From: a virus | Virus record (IMG/VR): IMGVR_UViG_3300042448_000896 | Span: 1 to 43,474 of that record | Direction: 5' to 3' (one strand) | Length of the DNA: 43,474 nucleotides | Shown: positions 17,847-26,741 of the stretch, in pieces | Position numbering within the stretch: the stretch's first letter is position 1 | Layout of the letters: each line of letters begins with the position of its first letter | The notes under the pieces: model-generated | Database searches by the model: none | What the model saw: the letters and a program-made list of their open reading frames with translations, nothing else | What the model was told of the DNA's origin: nothing | Program-made: the position numbers and the translations under genes

Positions 17847-19460
17847 TTAGAATATAATTTCATCTGCTTCCGGGATGTAACCATAACGATGTTGTCGCTG
17901 CATTGCGATTTCGAGATTGATTGTTTTTGATCCGCCGCTTAACGTAACGGAGGCAACGTCTGTCAATGATAGATTTGGTTTTACTTCTCCACGATTTGGA
18001 GTTGTTTGTGTTGCTGTTATAAGGTTACCTGCATACAAATTCAGAGCAGCTGTTATGTGACTGCATAGAGCACCCGGCATTGGAGTAATCGCAATGTTAT
18101 TTCCAAATATGTCGATTGCAACCAAATCGTTTTGTGTAACAGTTGCGATTGGATTTAGCAGTCTTACAACTATAAGATTACCATCAGGACCTCGATTGTC
18201 AGCACTGATTGCGATTGTGTTGGTTAAGTTATCAACTGAAGTATATGTTAAGTTTCCACTTGCAGTTGTATAGTCATACATATTGCTGATGTCAGGAGGA
18301 ATGACCTCCTCAACTGATGAAGTTTCCCAAATACAGGTTGCGCCACTTGCTCCTGTGGCACCAATGCATCCGCTAGAGCCGCTTGCACCTATTGTTGCAT
18401 TTACATAGCCTAAAACATAGTCGTCTTCAATTTCAATCGTCGGCGTCATAACTTCGAATCGACATTCGTTCATTGGTCGATATGCAGCTGATGCGTCATC
18501 AATCGTTAGGTTAGAATATCCATCAGAAATTTTTAGAGAATCCTTATATTTTAACCATATCTGATATTCACTGCGAAATCCAGGTGTCGACCCATATGAA
18601 AGTAAACTTAAATCAAGAAGTACATTTAATACAGCTGCATAAAGTTCATCTTCGCTGATACCACGAATTGGGTATGTATGCGTTCTGTAACTATGAGCAG
18701 AATCAATAATTACCTTGAACAGATAGTCGATTGGTGCATCTGTATTTGGTTGCCATTTTGGAGAATGCTTTCCGAGTATAGCCTCCATCTTGATGTTGTT
18801 CCAATATTCGTCTGGAGATAATGCATCAGGATTGTTAATAAAATCTTCTAGTGATCCTTCCCAGTTATTTTCAGCAAAGCAAAAAACAATAACTGCAATA
18901 AGTAGTTTTAATCCAGCTGGATGAACAAACTTAAGGAAAGAGTCTTTCCATTGTAAAGGGTTATTGAGTGTTCGAATTTCATACGAATACTTTTGCCAAC
19001 GTTCACCATCCTGTAACCTAAAATTTGTAGATGATTCGGACTGATTGTCTGATGTATGAAACAACTCAGACGATGGATAAAATATAGTCACAAACTCATT
19101 GAAAAATATACGAAAGAAAATGTGAATGCTTTCTTCAGACCCGCGCGTCTTGTAGTATTGAGCAATGATCTTAAAGAGACGTCTCTTATCAAGCGTTACA
19201 CTGTTAGGAACAGACTTAGCAATTTGCAATTCAATAGCCGTTAAGTATTTGTCAGACATTTCATCAATGTCATGATTACTAATTAAGTTCTCTAATTCAT
19301 GCGATGGATTATCTTTTGAATTTAGGTACTCATAATAGTGACGAATCATTTGCACAATCTTAGCGTCTGGGTTTTCCCGAACATATCCGGGAAAAAGAGA
19401 AGCTGAGCGTGTTGGTTCGTTGTGTGCTATTGATGCTGCACTTGCCACGGATATTGACAT
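17847..19460 (-). CDS. Baseplate wedge protein, gp7-like position
   Basis: A 537-residue structural protein between gp6 and gp8, where T4 encodes gp7 (1032 residues). The N-terminal half is helical (HYYEYLNSKDNPSHELENL, IAQYYKTRGSEESIHIFFRIFF), followed by EFVTIFYPSSELF. This arrangement is familiar from wedge proteins of T4-like marine phages that are shorter than T4 gp7. Residues about 350-372 carry a short collagen-like insert (GASGSSGCIGATGASGAT), echoing the fibre genes. The ATG overlaps the gp6 boundary (start and stop share base 19460). Assignment as the gp7 counterpart rests on gene order more than on sequence. Confidence 0.7.
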   Translation of the reverse strand: MSISVASAASIAHNEPTRSASLFPGYVRENPDAKIVQMIRHYYEYLNSKDNPSHELENLISNHDIDEMSDKYLTAIELQIAKSVPNSVTLDKRRLFKIIAQYYKTRGSEESIHIFFRIFFNEFVTIFYPSSELFHTSDNQSESSTNFRLQDGERWQKYSYEIRTLNNPLQWKDSFLKFVHPAGLKLLIAVIVFCFAENNWEGSLEDFINNPDALSPDEYWNNIKMEAILGKHSPKWQPNTDAPIDYLFKVIIDSAHSYRTHTYPIRGISEDELYAAVLNVLLDLSLLSYGSTPGFRSEYQIWLKYKDSLKISDGYSNLTIDDASAAYRPMNECRFEVMTPTIEIEDDYVLGYVNATIGASGSSGCIGATGASGATCIWETSSVEEVIPPDISNMYDYTTASGNLTYTSVDNLTNTIAISADNRGPDGNLIVVRLLNPIATVTQNDLVAIDIFGNNIAITPMPGALCSHITAALNLYAGNLITATQTTPNRGEVKPNLSLTDVASVTLSGGSKTINLEIAMQRQHRYGYIPEADEIIF

Positions 19461-21391
19461 TATCGGTCGCGCTTAAATGTTTGATAGTTAATACTACGGC
19501 TTGTTCCACCAACCGCAATTTCGTCTACATATCCAAAGATGTTGCAACGCGCAACATCGATTTTTACAATTTGGTTTCTTTTTGAAACAACATCATCTGA
19601 TATTGGAATCAAATCTATTGAGACATCAAATGGATCGTCCGATATTCCAAGAGGTGATATTGTCAGGATTCCGGTTGATAAAACAATACTTCCAACATTA
19701 TCATTTACTGTATACCTAGACCCATTTGTTGCGATAGAGTATGTATATAGTATTCTCTTATCCATTGACGTCGGATCTTCTTTGTCTGCGAGGTAAACCC
19801 GAATACCGTCGTATTCCCATGGCGTGTCTGATGTTACTGCAGATGAGGCAACCGCAATTCCATCGTCAACCGTCAATGGTGATCCATACTTAACCGTAAT
19901 GTTTGCAAATGATGTAGGATCAATGGTTATATCCTTAGATAGGAACACTCGGACATGTGAATTTAGTATTGCGGCCGAAGAGTTATCAATCTTTTTTGTA
20001 AACTCCGAATGCCTAAAGATCTTACCAAACCCCTTTAGCTGAACATTGTTATAATCAGTGATTACCCCAGATCTTAAATTATTTTCAAGCTCAGATTTTG
20101 TAGAAGTCGTAATGTTACTGTTGTACTTGAAGAGAACATCAAGAATAATGTTAATACGTTCCGCATCAACAATCTCGGGTATTATAGCAATGACTTTCTT
20201 ATTTGCAATAATCCCTAAAAGCTGTCTCTTCTCGGATTCAGTTAATATGTCAGCCTCTTCATTGGCCTCTTCTTTGCTAGGAGAGATAAACACCTTGCCA
20301 TATTGAGGAGGATCGTTATCTTCTCCACCCCAAATGCTTACGCTTTTAACAAGAGGAAATTCCTTAACGATGATGCTGTTATAGTCATCAGCTGTAACTG
20401 CACGATTTTGTGAAACGAAACTGGATGTTGCATTGGATCGTATTTCATCGACACTTTCACGATCGTTTCCACCAGTTGATGGTCCGTTTACATTGATAGC
20501 AAATGAATATACAATTTCTGAAGTGTTAGCAAATGGATTAGATACTAAACTAAACGAGCCGCTGGCACCGTTTGCCTGTGAACCATTTGTTATGATGTAT
20601 TCCAATTCTAATACACTAAGAGGATTTGGCTTGCGACTAATTACACCATTACCAAAAGTAATTTCAAACTTCCCTAAAGAATTTTCAGCTACATAATACA
20701 GAGCCGCTTCAGGCGATGTCTGACTGATATTTTCATATCGAGAATATTCTGTTACATTATCCGTATCATTTGGATTAGGATAAACTCTAACAATTAAACT
20801 TGACATGTCAATGTTCTCGTCATCGATGACATACTTTTCATAGTCATATGCTCCATTAATTGGATATCGTTTTGTGACACGCTGTCCTTCAACTAAAAAT
20901 AAAGGAGATGATTGTGAAATATATGTTGACGTACCACTTACTTTTTGAAATGTCGCGCCGTCCTTAAGAGTGTAATAGTATACCTTATACAAAGAAGATA
21001 CTTTAAATGTCGTGTTTCGATCCAAATATAACGAATCGGGTAGACTATATGAATTGTTTGTTGGCGTTGCAGTGATTACAATTGATGCATCAACACGACT
21101 AGAGGTTGCACTGCGGGGAACGTAACCAAGTAACTTTGCGGCCGATACTACACTGCTGCGTAGCTGTGCGCTGTCAATGAAAGTTTCATTAACAGCCATA
21201 TGAGCCGTCATTGCATTGTAATGAGTATTATACGCAAGAATACTCATAAGAGTATTTAATGCACTACCCTGAAAATCATAATCTTGATAAGGCTTTTGTC
21301 CTCTTTCATCTGTCACATTCTTAAAGTATGTGACAAGATTATTTTTGATTGTATCAAAGTCTAGCTCAGTGATGTTAAGTTTGTCAGGCAT
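19460..21391 (-). CDS. 6: Baseplate wedge protein gp6
   Basis: A 643-residue protein (T4 gp6 is 660). It belongs to the gp6 / baseplate J-like family, whose dimers close the inner baseplate ring. Recognisable segments are DYDFQGSALNTLMSILAYNTHYNA near residue 45, SPEAALYYVAENSLGKFEITFGNGV around residue 230, and SFVSQNRAVTADDYNSII around residue 330. It overlaps gp25 upstream and the gp7-like gene downstream by one base each, so the wedge genes form one tightly coupled operon. Confidence 0.9.
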   Translation of the reverse strand: MPDKLNITELDFDTIKNNLVTYFKNVTDERGQKPYQDYDFQGSALNTLMSILAYNTHYNAMTAHMAVNETFIDSAQLRSSVVSAAKLLGYVPRSATSSRVDASIVITATPTNNSYSLPDSLYLDRNTTFKVSSLYKVYYYTLKDGATFQKVSGTSTYISQSSPLFLVEGQRVTKRYPINGAYDYEKYVIDDENIDMSSLIVRVYPNPNDTDNVTEYSRYENISQTSPEAALYYVAENSLGKFEITFGNGVISRKPNPLSVLELEYIITNGSQANGASGSFSLVSNPFANTSEIVYSFAINVNGPSTGGNDRESVDEIRSNATSSFVSQNRAVTADDYNSIIVKEFPLVKSVSIWGGEDNDPPQYGKVFISPSKEEANEEADILTESEKRQLLGIIANKKVIAIIPEIVDAERINIILDVLFKYNSNITTSTKSELENNLRSGVITDYNNVQLKGFGKIFRHSEFTKKIDNSSAAILNSHVRVFLSKDITIDPTSFANITVKYGSPLTVDDGIAVASSAVTSDTPWEYDGIRVYLADKEDPTSMDKRILYTYSIATNGSRYTVNDNVGSIVLSTGILTISPLGISDDPFDVSIDLIPISDDVVSKRNQIVKIDVARCNIFGYVDEIAVGGTSRSINYQTFKRDR

Positions 21392-21822
21392 TATCGTAAA
21401 CGATTGATTATGAACTCCACTGTTTGTGGATTTTGGTTGTTGATTGCAAATTCAACTGTGACATGATATGCGTTTTCATCGGACATGTCAATTAAGTTAA
21501 CCTTGACCGTTGAGACACGAGATTCGTATTTGCGAATGACATTTAGAATTTCGTCCTTAACAGCAATTGCCGTAAGAGGAGTTACGTTTTCAAATAAAAG
21601 ACCTCTTAGGCGCGTCCCAAGATAAGGTTCAAATGGCCTGTCATATGTTGTACATAAGACAAGATTGCGAATTGAATTTTTGATAGCATCAATATCAGTT
21701 AGCGGAACAATATCGTTTGAGCTACCTTTGGTTAATGTCATATCCAAATCAGAATAGATAATATCTCTAGTTACAATAGGCACATAACCCGGATGATTGT
21801 AATCTGAAAGAATGCTATTCAT
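21391..21822 (-). CDS. 25: Baseplate wedge protein gp25 (sheath initiator)
   Basis: A 143-residue protein (T4 gp25 is 132), member of the gp25/lysozyme-like baseplate family (also TssE in type VI secretion). It nucleates the contractile sheath on the baseplate. Visible family features are the LTKGSSNDIVPLTDIDAIKNSIRNLVLC segment, the EPYLGTRLRGLLFE motif and the C-terminal strand pair VKVNLIDM..YHVTVEFAI. A perfect late box lies 6 bases before the ATG. It overlaps gp6 by one base. Confidence 0.93.
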   Translation of the reverse strand: MNSILSDYNHPGYVPIVTRDIIYSDLDMTLTKGSSNDIVPLTDIDAIKNSIRNLVLCTTYDRPFEPYLGTRLRGLLFENVTPLTAIAVKDEILNVIRKYESRVSTVKVNLIDMSDENAYHVTVEFAINNQNPQTVEFIINRLR

Positions 21823-21828
21823 TTACCG

Positions 21829-21836
21829 TATTTATA
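21829..21836 (-). promoter_or_regulatory. T4-type late promoter box (TATAAATA)
   Basis: A perfect TATAAATA on the minus strand followed by 6 bases and the gp25 ATG at 21822. If transcription starts 5-6 bases after the box, as in T4, the mRNA would begin at the start codon. Confidence 0.75.
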
Positions 21837-21846
21837 TAGTGACATC

Positions 21847-23391
21847 TTATGGGCCGAAGCGCGCCTGAGCTTTCTTGTATTGTGGAGCTTCTTTGCTTCC
21901 ACGTGAAACTAGGAATACTTGAACTGCTGCCATATTAGATGCTTTATATGGTTCAGGATTTAATGCAAAGATATCAACCTTTTTATATGTTAGCTCCTGA
22001 TTTCCAGTATCATGAACCGTGTATACGCCACTTGGATTTTTACCACTTGGGTTGTATGGAGTACCATCTGGATTCTTAAGAGCAAGTACGCTACCAATTG
22101 GAACACGCGTACTTGCACATGAAAAACCATCAATCAATCTATCACTAAACGGTCCTTTAAACGCATCTTCATAATCGAGAGTGCCAATCCTGAAAGACTT
22201 TCCTTTGCTATTTGTATATGTATTACCAGAAGGTATTTTATAGCCTCGGGATTGCCAATATGCTGTTAATTCCGGCGGGCGCTGTGAAGGTTTAATGTCT
22301 AAGAATGTCGTGTAGTCAGTATTTGGCCCGCCATACACCGTTACACCAGTTGAAAGCATTGAGCCTGTCACTGGTCCGATTTGATTGCGCATTGCATACG
22401 CGCGAACAATGTCACCTGAACGGCCAAGCGATATTCCGATATTATTACATCTGTTATTATAATCGGTTTTGATTTCTTCATTCCATTGAAGATTATGAGT
22501 ATTCAATTCAATACCAACACTCGTCTTAAATTCAGAAGCAAATCGCGCATCATCGGCATTTGACTTCGACTTCATTAACTTATCATGATATGCAAGAGCA
22601 ATTGTATTTACCGATGTTATCATTGAAACATATGAAGAGTCGCCTGTCTTTGATGTATCCTTGCCGGTGTAATTCTTGATTTCGAACATTAAACCATCAT
22701 AATCATTCTTAGCTGTTATTACTTGAGTATTAACAGTTGCACCCGGATGTGTTGGCGGTGACGCCATCGGGATAATTGCCGGTGAAGATATCCCATTGCT
22801 GAGAATCGCACCATTTGCAGTATAGTTTGGCGCGGAACAAATATCAAGAACATCAAGATTGTTAATCATATCTGTTATATTATTCACCGCCCCTCCAAAT
22901 TTAGTTAAAATTTCCTGAACCTTTTTGACCTTCGCTAATCCTTGTAAACCTTTTGCGATTGCTATTTCTGTGAGAAGATCTCTTTCCTTAATGAGCTTGG
23001 CAACATTAATGACTTCTTGTAATGTGCTAGCATATGCTTGAACTTGGCCGAGTTTCGAAACTACATCTTTTGCGGTTGAATTATTTGTAAGTAATTCCAT
23101 TGCCTTTTCTTGAGCTTTAGCCATAATGCGATCCTCAAGATTCATTACACAATCGAACAAATTTGCGGCTGGCTCCAAGTTAAGCGCTAAATTCGCTTTA
23201 ACCATGACAGCACTAATGTTAGTCATGCTGTCAACAGTCATTGCTGTATTAGCATTCGAAACATTCAATAAGTTTGCTGGATCTGCTAACGTGCCAACTA
23301 AAGATATTCCCGTTGGATCGGATGATAACTTTGATTTATTAAACGTGTTTTTAACTGATTCTGTCAGCGAAGATAGTTGGGTGTTTGCCAT
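21847..23391 (-). CDS. Baseplate hub-region protein with C-terminal 3D domain
   Basis: A 514-residue protein between the spike gene and gp25. The N-terminal ~200 residues are mostly helical with repeated hydrophobic faces (IMAKAQEKAMELL, KLIKERDLLTEIAIAKGLQGLAKV). The C-terminal ~110 residues form a 3D (three-aspartate) double-psi beta-barrel: FSCASTRVPIGSVLAL, YTVHDTGN and KVDIFA fit the family, which includes lytic transglycosylases related to MltA and cell-wall resuscitation factors. I infer a virion-associated, murein-directed domain at the tail tip. A purely structural use of the barrel cannot be excluded. Confidence 0.7.
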   Translation of the reverse strand: MANTQLSSLTESVKNTFNKSKLSSDPTGISLVGTLADPANLLNVSNANTAMTVDSMTNISAVMVKANLALNLEPAANLFDCVMNLEDRIMAKAQEKAMELLTNNSTAKDVVSKLGQVQAYASTLQEVINVAKLIKERDLLTEIAIAKGLQGLAKVKKVQEILTKFGGAVNNITDMINNLDVLDICSAPNYTANGAILSNGISSPAIIPMASPPTHPGATVNTQVITAKNDYDGLMFEIKNYTGKDTSKTGDSSYVSMITSVNTIALAYHDKLMKSKSNADDARFASEFKTSVGIELNTHNLQWNEEIKTDYNNRCNNIGISLGRSGDIVRAYAMRNQIGPVTGSMLSTGVTVYGGPNTDYTTFLDIKPSQRPPELTAYWQSRGYKIPSGNTYTNSKGKSFRIGTLDYEDAFKGPFSDRLIDGFSCASTRVPIGSVLALKNPDGTPYNPSGKNPSGVYTVHDTGNQELTYKKVDIFALNPEPYKASNMAAVQVFLVSRGSKEAPQYKKAQARFGP

Positions 23392-23397
23392 ATGAAA

Positions 23398-24246
23398 TTA
23401 TGGAGTTGGAGGTAATGTAACCGAATTGGTTTCAACGTGAACGTGATTAACAAGAGAGATTGATGCGCCAATAACATCTATATCAGATGTCACTGTTCCT
23501 TTTACACTAGCTTGTCCTGTTACATTTACATTTTCATCGACTGTAAGATCGCCTGCTTCAAGATGCATATCAGATGGAGCGTTTACAATAACTCCTCCCC
23601 CAGACGCTAAGTTTAAGTTTGCACCGCTAGCAACGGTCGCGTCTCCTCCTGCAGCCATGATTGATTTTCCGCTAACTGAGTTAACATAATTGCCCATGAC
23701 AGTAGAAGTGGAATCACTGGACACAACAGTTTGCATTTTTTCACCAACTGTTAAACTCTTTGATCCCATAATCTTTTCCTGATGAGCTCCGTGTACCGTT
23801 GAAATGACATTACCTGACACGTTTGTTCCAATGTCGCCGACGATGTCAGCCGCAATTCCGCCGCCATTAATCTTAGTATTAATCTTACCATCAACTTTTA
23901 AGTTGACATCCTTCTTTACATATAAATTGTAATTACCTTCAACCACTGTTTCACAATCACCCATGACAGTGATAGATGCATTACCGCCGATGAAGATGTG
24001 TCCATCTTGAATGATGGTGACCCAATCACTACCGACAATCGTTAAAGTACGTCCGCCGTCTGCGCTGTAAGTATCACATGTTCCGCTCTTGTGTTGGCGA
24101 TGAATTCGTTCGGCTCCAAGAGTATCGTCTACTTCATGAATGTGTCCGCTGCGTGACTTTTGTACTGAGTTAAACGGGTAAATGGATTCACCACCTTGTA
24201 ACGGCGGGCTCCACGAATTAGATGAAATTGGAAGAATGTCTGCCAT
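23398..24246 (-). CDS. Tail spike (gp5 C-terminal / VgrG-like beta-helix) with HxH tip
   Basis: A 282-residue protein corresponding to the needle of T4 gp5, here encoded separately. An N-terminal segment (SGHIHEVDDTLGAERIHRQHKSGT, residues 33-56) matches the strand that starts the gp5/VgrG spike. About 180 residues of short alternating strands follow (SITVMGDCETVVEGNYNLYV and similar), typical of the triple-stranded beta-helix. The end carries H268-V-H270 in NHVHVETNS, like the metal-binding HxH apex of P2 gpV and phi92 gp138. I therefore infer that the protein forms its own metal-capped tip. A late-like box lies 5 bases upstream. Confidence 0.85.
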   Translation of the reverse strand: MADILPISSNSWSPPLQGGESIYPFNSVQKSRSGHIHEVDDTLGAERIHRQHKSGTCDTYSADGGRTLTIVGSDWVTIIQDGHIFIGGNASITVMGDCETVVEGNYNLYVKKDVNLKVDGKINTKINGGGIAADIVGDIGTNVSGNVISTVHGAHQEKIMGSKSLTVGEKMQTVVSSDSTSTVMGNYVNSVSGKSIMAAGGDATVASGANLNLASGGGVIVNAPSDMHLEAGDLTVDENVNVTGQASVKGTVTSDIDVIGASISLVNHVHVETNSVTLPPTP

Positions 24247-24251
24247 AATAG

Positions 24252-24259
24252 TATTTAGT
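24252..24259 (-). promoter_or_regulatory. Late-like promoter box (ACTAAATA)
   Basis: ACTAAATA on the minus strand, 5 bases before the ATG of the spike gene at 24246. It differs from TATAAATA at the first two positions but keeps the typical TAAATA core and placement. Confidence 0.45.
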
Positions 24260-24261
24260 GA

Positions 24262-25287
24262 TTAAGCTGCAATGATAGAAGCATTCTTGGATATAGTGAT
24301 AGCGCTTTGTACACTAGTTCTAATATTTCGATTTTTTTCAAAGACGCCCCATCCAACTCCTTTCCCTCCACCTGATGTATTGCCATCTATAGTTTTAAAA
24401 GATCCTGAAGCGTCACTGTCGGTTGATGCAATACCAATATGACTATATGAAAAGATGACTATATCTCCAGCTTTAATGTACCTTGGGTTTTCGCGAAGTT
24501 GCGCATATGATTTGCCTTTAGCCCATTTCTCCCATTCAAAGACCGCTGCCGATTTAGGTCTTTCAGCCTCAGATAATACGCCTGCTTGCTGTACACACCA
24601 TGCTATAAATGCAGCACACCATTTTCCTTTTTCTCCACCATATCCACCTGGGTATTCGGTTGCACTCCAAAACTTTTTAATGTCTGCTCCGTTATTGGAG
24701 CCTGGCGGCTGTTCTCTAACATGCAGTTGACTACGTGCAACATTTACAACATTAATCATTCCGCCATTTGGGACAAACTGAGCTTGAGGTTGATCAAACG
24801 AAGTCGATAAACCATTAGAATTCATATATGATCCATTAACTGCGTTTGCGGCTCCAAAGCTATTAGCAACGGTTCCAGCTGTCGAGGATGTTGCGGTTCC
24901 AGCTTCAGGCGGTATGTCATTTCCTATAAAGCCATCAAGCACTCCGTGTGGATCGCCAAACCCAATGTTTCCAGTCACGTCATATCCAACGTCATACCCA
25001 CTTGCAGACGTAATTGTTCCCATGATCACTGGATCTTGTAACTCGGCACCATCACGGAAGAAACCAAATACCCATGTGTTAGGGATTAACGCCGTCGCGC
25101 TTAAACCGATACCAGCAACACTTGCGGACGTTGTCGGCAACATAACAGTTGCAAGAGGTAAGTCCTGCGTTGGCAGCTTATTACGATCAGGCGTATGATA
25201 CCCAAGGCAGCGAACACGTACACGACCTTGGCCTTGAGGATCATTGATGTCCTCAACTACTCCTACATACCAATCATTAATTCTCAT
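24262..25287 (-). CDS. gp5-like baseplate hub: OB fold fused to CHAP domain
   Basis: A 341-residue hub protein. Residues 1-95 form the gp5 N-terminal OB fold (WYVGVVEDINDPQGQGRVRV, then IPNTWVFGFFRDGAELQDPVIMGT). A Ser/Asn/Gly-rich linker follows to about residue 178. Residues about 180-330 are a CHAP / NlpC-P60-like peptidoglycan hydrolase of the TIGR02594 type, with C224 in GKWCAAFIAWC, the AGDIVIF strand, and H283 in YSHIGI as the likely catalytic pair. T4 gp5 has a lysozyme domain at this place and carries the spike on the same chain; here the enzyme class differs and the spike is the next gene. It overlaps the gp27-like gene by 4 bases. Confidence 0.85.
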   Translation of the reverse strand: MRINDWYVGVVEDINDPQGQGRVRVRCLGYHTPDRNKLPTQDLPLATVMLPTTSASVAGIGLSATALIPNTWVFGFFRDGAELQDPVIMGTITSASGYDVGYDVTGNIGFGDPHGVLDGFIGNDIPPEAGTATSSTAGTVANSFGAANAVNGSYMNSNGLSTSFDQPQAQFVPNGGMINVVNVARSQLHVREQPPGSNNGADIKKFWSATEYPGGYGGEKGKWCAAFIAWCVQQAGVLSEAERPKSAAVFEWEKWAKGKSYAQLRENPRYIKAGDIVIFSYSHIGIASTDSDASGSFKTIDGNTSGGGKGVGWGVFEKNRNIRTSVQSAITISKNASIIAA

Positions 25288-26741
25288 GTGTTATCTCTAA
25301 TTATTTTAGCACGTGTTAAGTAATATCCGTTTTCGAAAGTGTGTACTGCTACCGCTACAATGTAACTACCACTTAACGAGTAGTCTTTATCATCAGTTTC
25401 GTCTGGAGTACCTTTTTGCTTTTCGTAAAATTTCTTAATGTTTGCTGACTTTGGAATTTCAATATTGATCTTTCTTCCGGGATTCAACCCAAAGTCTCCA
25501 AATACAACAATTTCGTGTGATTGTGAATCAATATTTGCAAGGTATGACTTGGCTGCAGACGATTGCTGTTCAAGAACGCTCGACGCATTATTACTACCAG
25601 CTTGAGCCGCAACCTCGGTGATGTTTGCGTCAACAGCTCTGTTTAGTTCAAGAGGAGCTTTAATTTCCTTTAGGCCACTTAAGAACCCAAACGCTTGGCC
25701 CCATTCCGTAAACTTGTAATTCGACAACGTTCGCGCCATACGGTTTTTTCGCACCTGTTCATCTTTGTCGATATTAAAGATACGATCAACAAATGTCTTA
25801 GTACCAAAATCTGTTATTTGCGTCGTGTTAGCAAATCCACCACGTGATGCCTGTGCTAACTTATCAAGCTTAATGTTTGAATTGACGCTTAAGATACGCG
25901 CCATGTTTTCAGCATATGCATCTTGAGTCAATGGAGTCGACTCAACGTATTGCTTTAATTTGTAAGTAAAATCATTGTTAGGATAACGATTGTCATTATC
26001 AATCATTGCTGACCAAGACTTATACACAACCTTATTTTCACTTATTGTCGTGTAAACATAAAACGGAGCGCCTTTTGGATCAAACGATTTTTGACGAAGC
26101 CACTCAATTGCCTTAAGAGGTGTTTGAACTGTCACGACACCATCAAATTGTGTAACACATGCATATCGGCTCTTGGGTAACGTAATCTTATCAGGCTTTA
26201 CATTTAAGCTTTCATTGAAGATCTTGCTAATGTTATCTATCGTATTACCATGTACACTATGAGAGATTCTTTGAAGATTGCTTAAATAAGCATAATCAGA
26301 AATTGCGATCAAGTTATATTCCTGAGCGTCAAGTGTTTCATTTGACTTAACGTAGTTTGGGTACTCTTTAACCGTAAGATATAAATCAATCGTTTTTGGA
26401 ACTCTCCACTTACTTGAAGGTAATTGCATTTCTTCGTTGTCAGGTCCTTCAACTTTTCTTAAAACTAACTTAATAATTTCTTGACCGCTTAACGCAAATT
26501 CCTCAAAGAAATTGATCGTATCACGTATGCGAGCGTTAAAGACAACAATAGGAGAATAGATTTCTTCAGTTATTGTAAAACCGACAACAAGACCGCGAAT
26601 ATCCATCGTTCTACCTTGTTGATTAGAGATGATGAATTTTTCAACCTTATATGAAGAAGGTATCTGCGCTGCATCATTGCTTAACCCGCGAGGTGTGTTT
26701 TGCGAGTTAAGATCATACGTGTTATATTGTTCATTATCCAT
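25284..26741 (-). CDS. Baseplate hub protein, gp27-like
   Basis: A 485-residue protein lying directly upstream of the gp5-like gene, as gp27 pairs with gp5 functionally. The N-terminus (YKVEKFIISNQQGRTMDIRGLVVGFTITEEIYSPIVVF) and the C-terminal SGSYIVAVAVHTFENGYYLTRAKIIRD fit the gp27/VgrG-type hub fold of tube-like domains. In this phage group the gene is often labelled only as a virion structural protein. It overlaps gp53 upstream by 8 bases and the gp5-like gene downstream by 4. Function as the central hub ring is inferred from position and these motifs. Confidence 0.75.
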   Translation of the reverse strand: MDNEQYNTYDLNSQNTPRGLSNDAAQIPSSYKVEKFIISNQQGRTMDIRGLVVGFTITEEIYSPIVVFNARIRDTINFFEEFALSGQEIIKLVLRKVEGPDNEEMQLPSSKWRVPKTIDLYLTVKEYPNYVKSNETLDAQEYNLIAISDYAYLSNLQRISHSVHGNTIDNISKIFNESLNVKPDKITLPKSRYACVTQFDGVVTVQTPLKAIEWLRQKSFDPKGAPFYVYTTISENKVVYKSWSAMIDNDNRYPNNDFTYKLKQYVESTPLTQDAYAENMARILSVNSNIKLDKLAQASRGGFANTTQITDFGTKTFVDRIFNIDKDEQVRKNRMARTLSNYKFTEWGQAFGFLSGLKEIKAPLELNRAVDANITEVAAQAGSNNASSVLEQQSSAAKSYLANIDSQSHEIVVFGDFGLNPGRKINIEIPKSANIKKFYEKQKGTPDETDDKDYSLSGSYIVAVAVHTFENGYYLTRAKIIRDNT

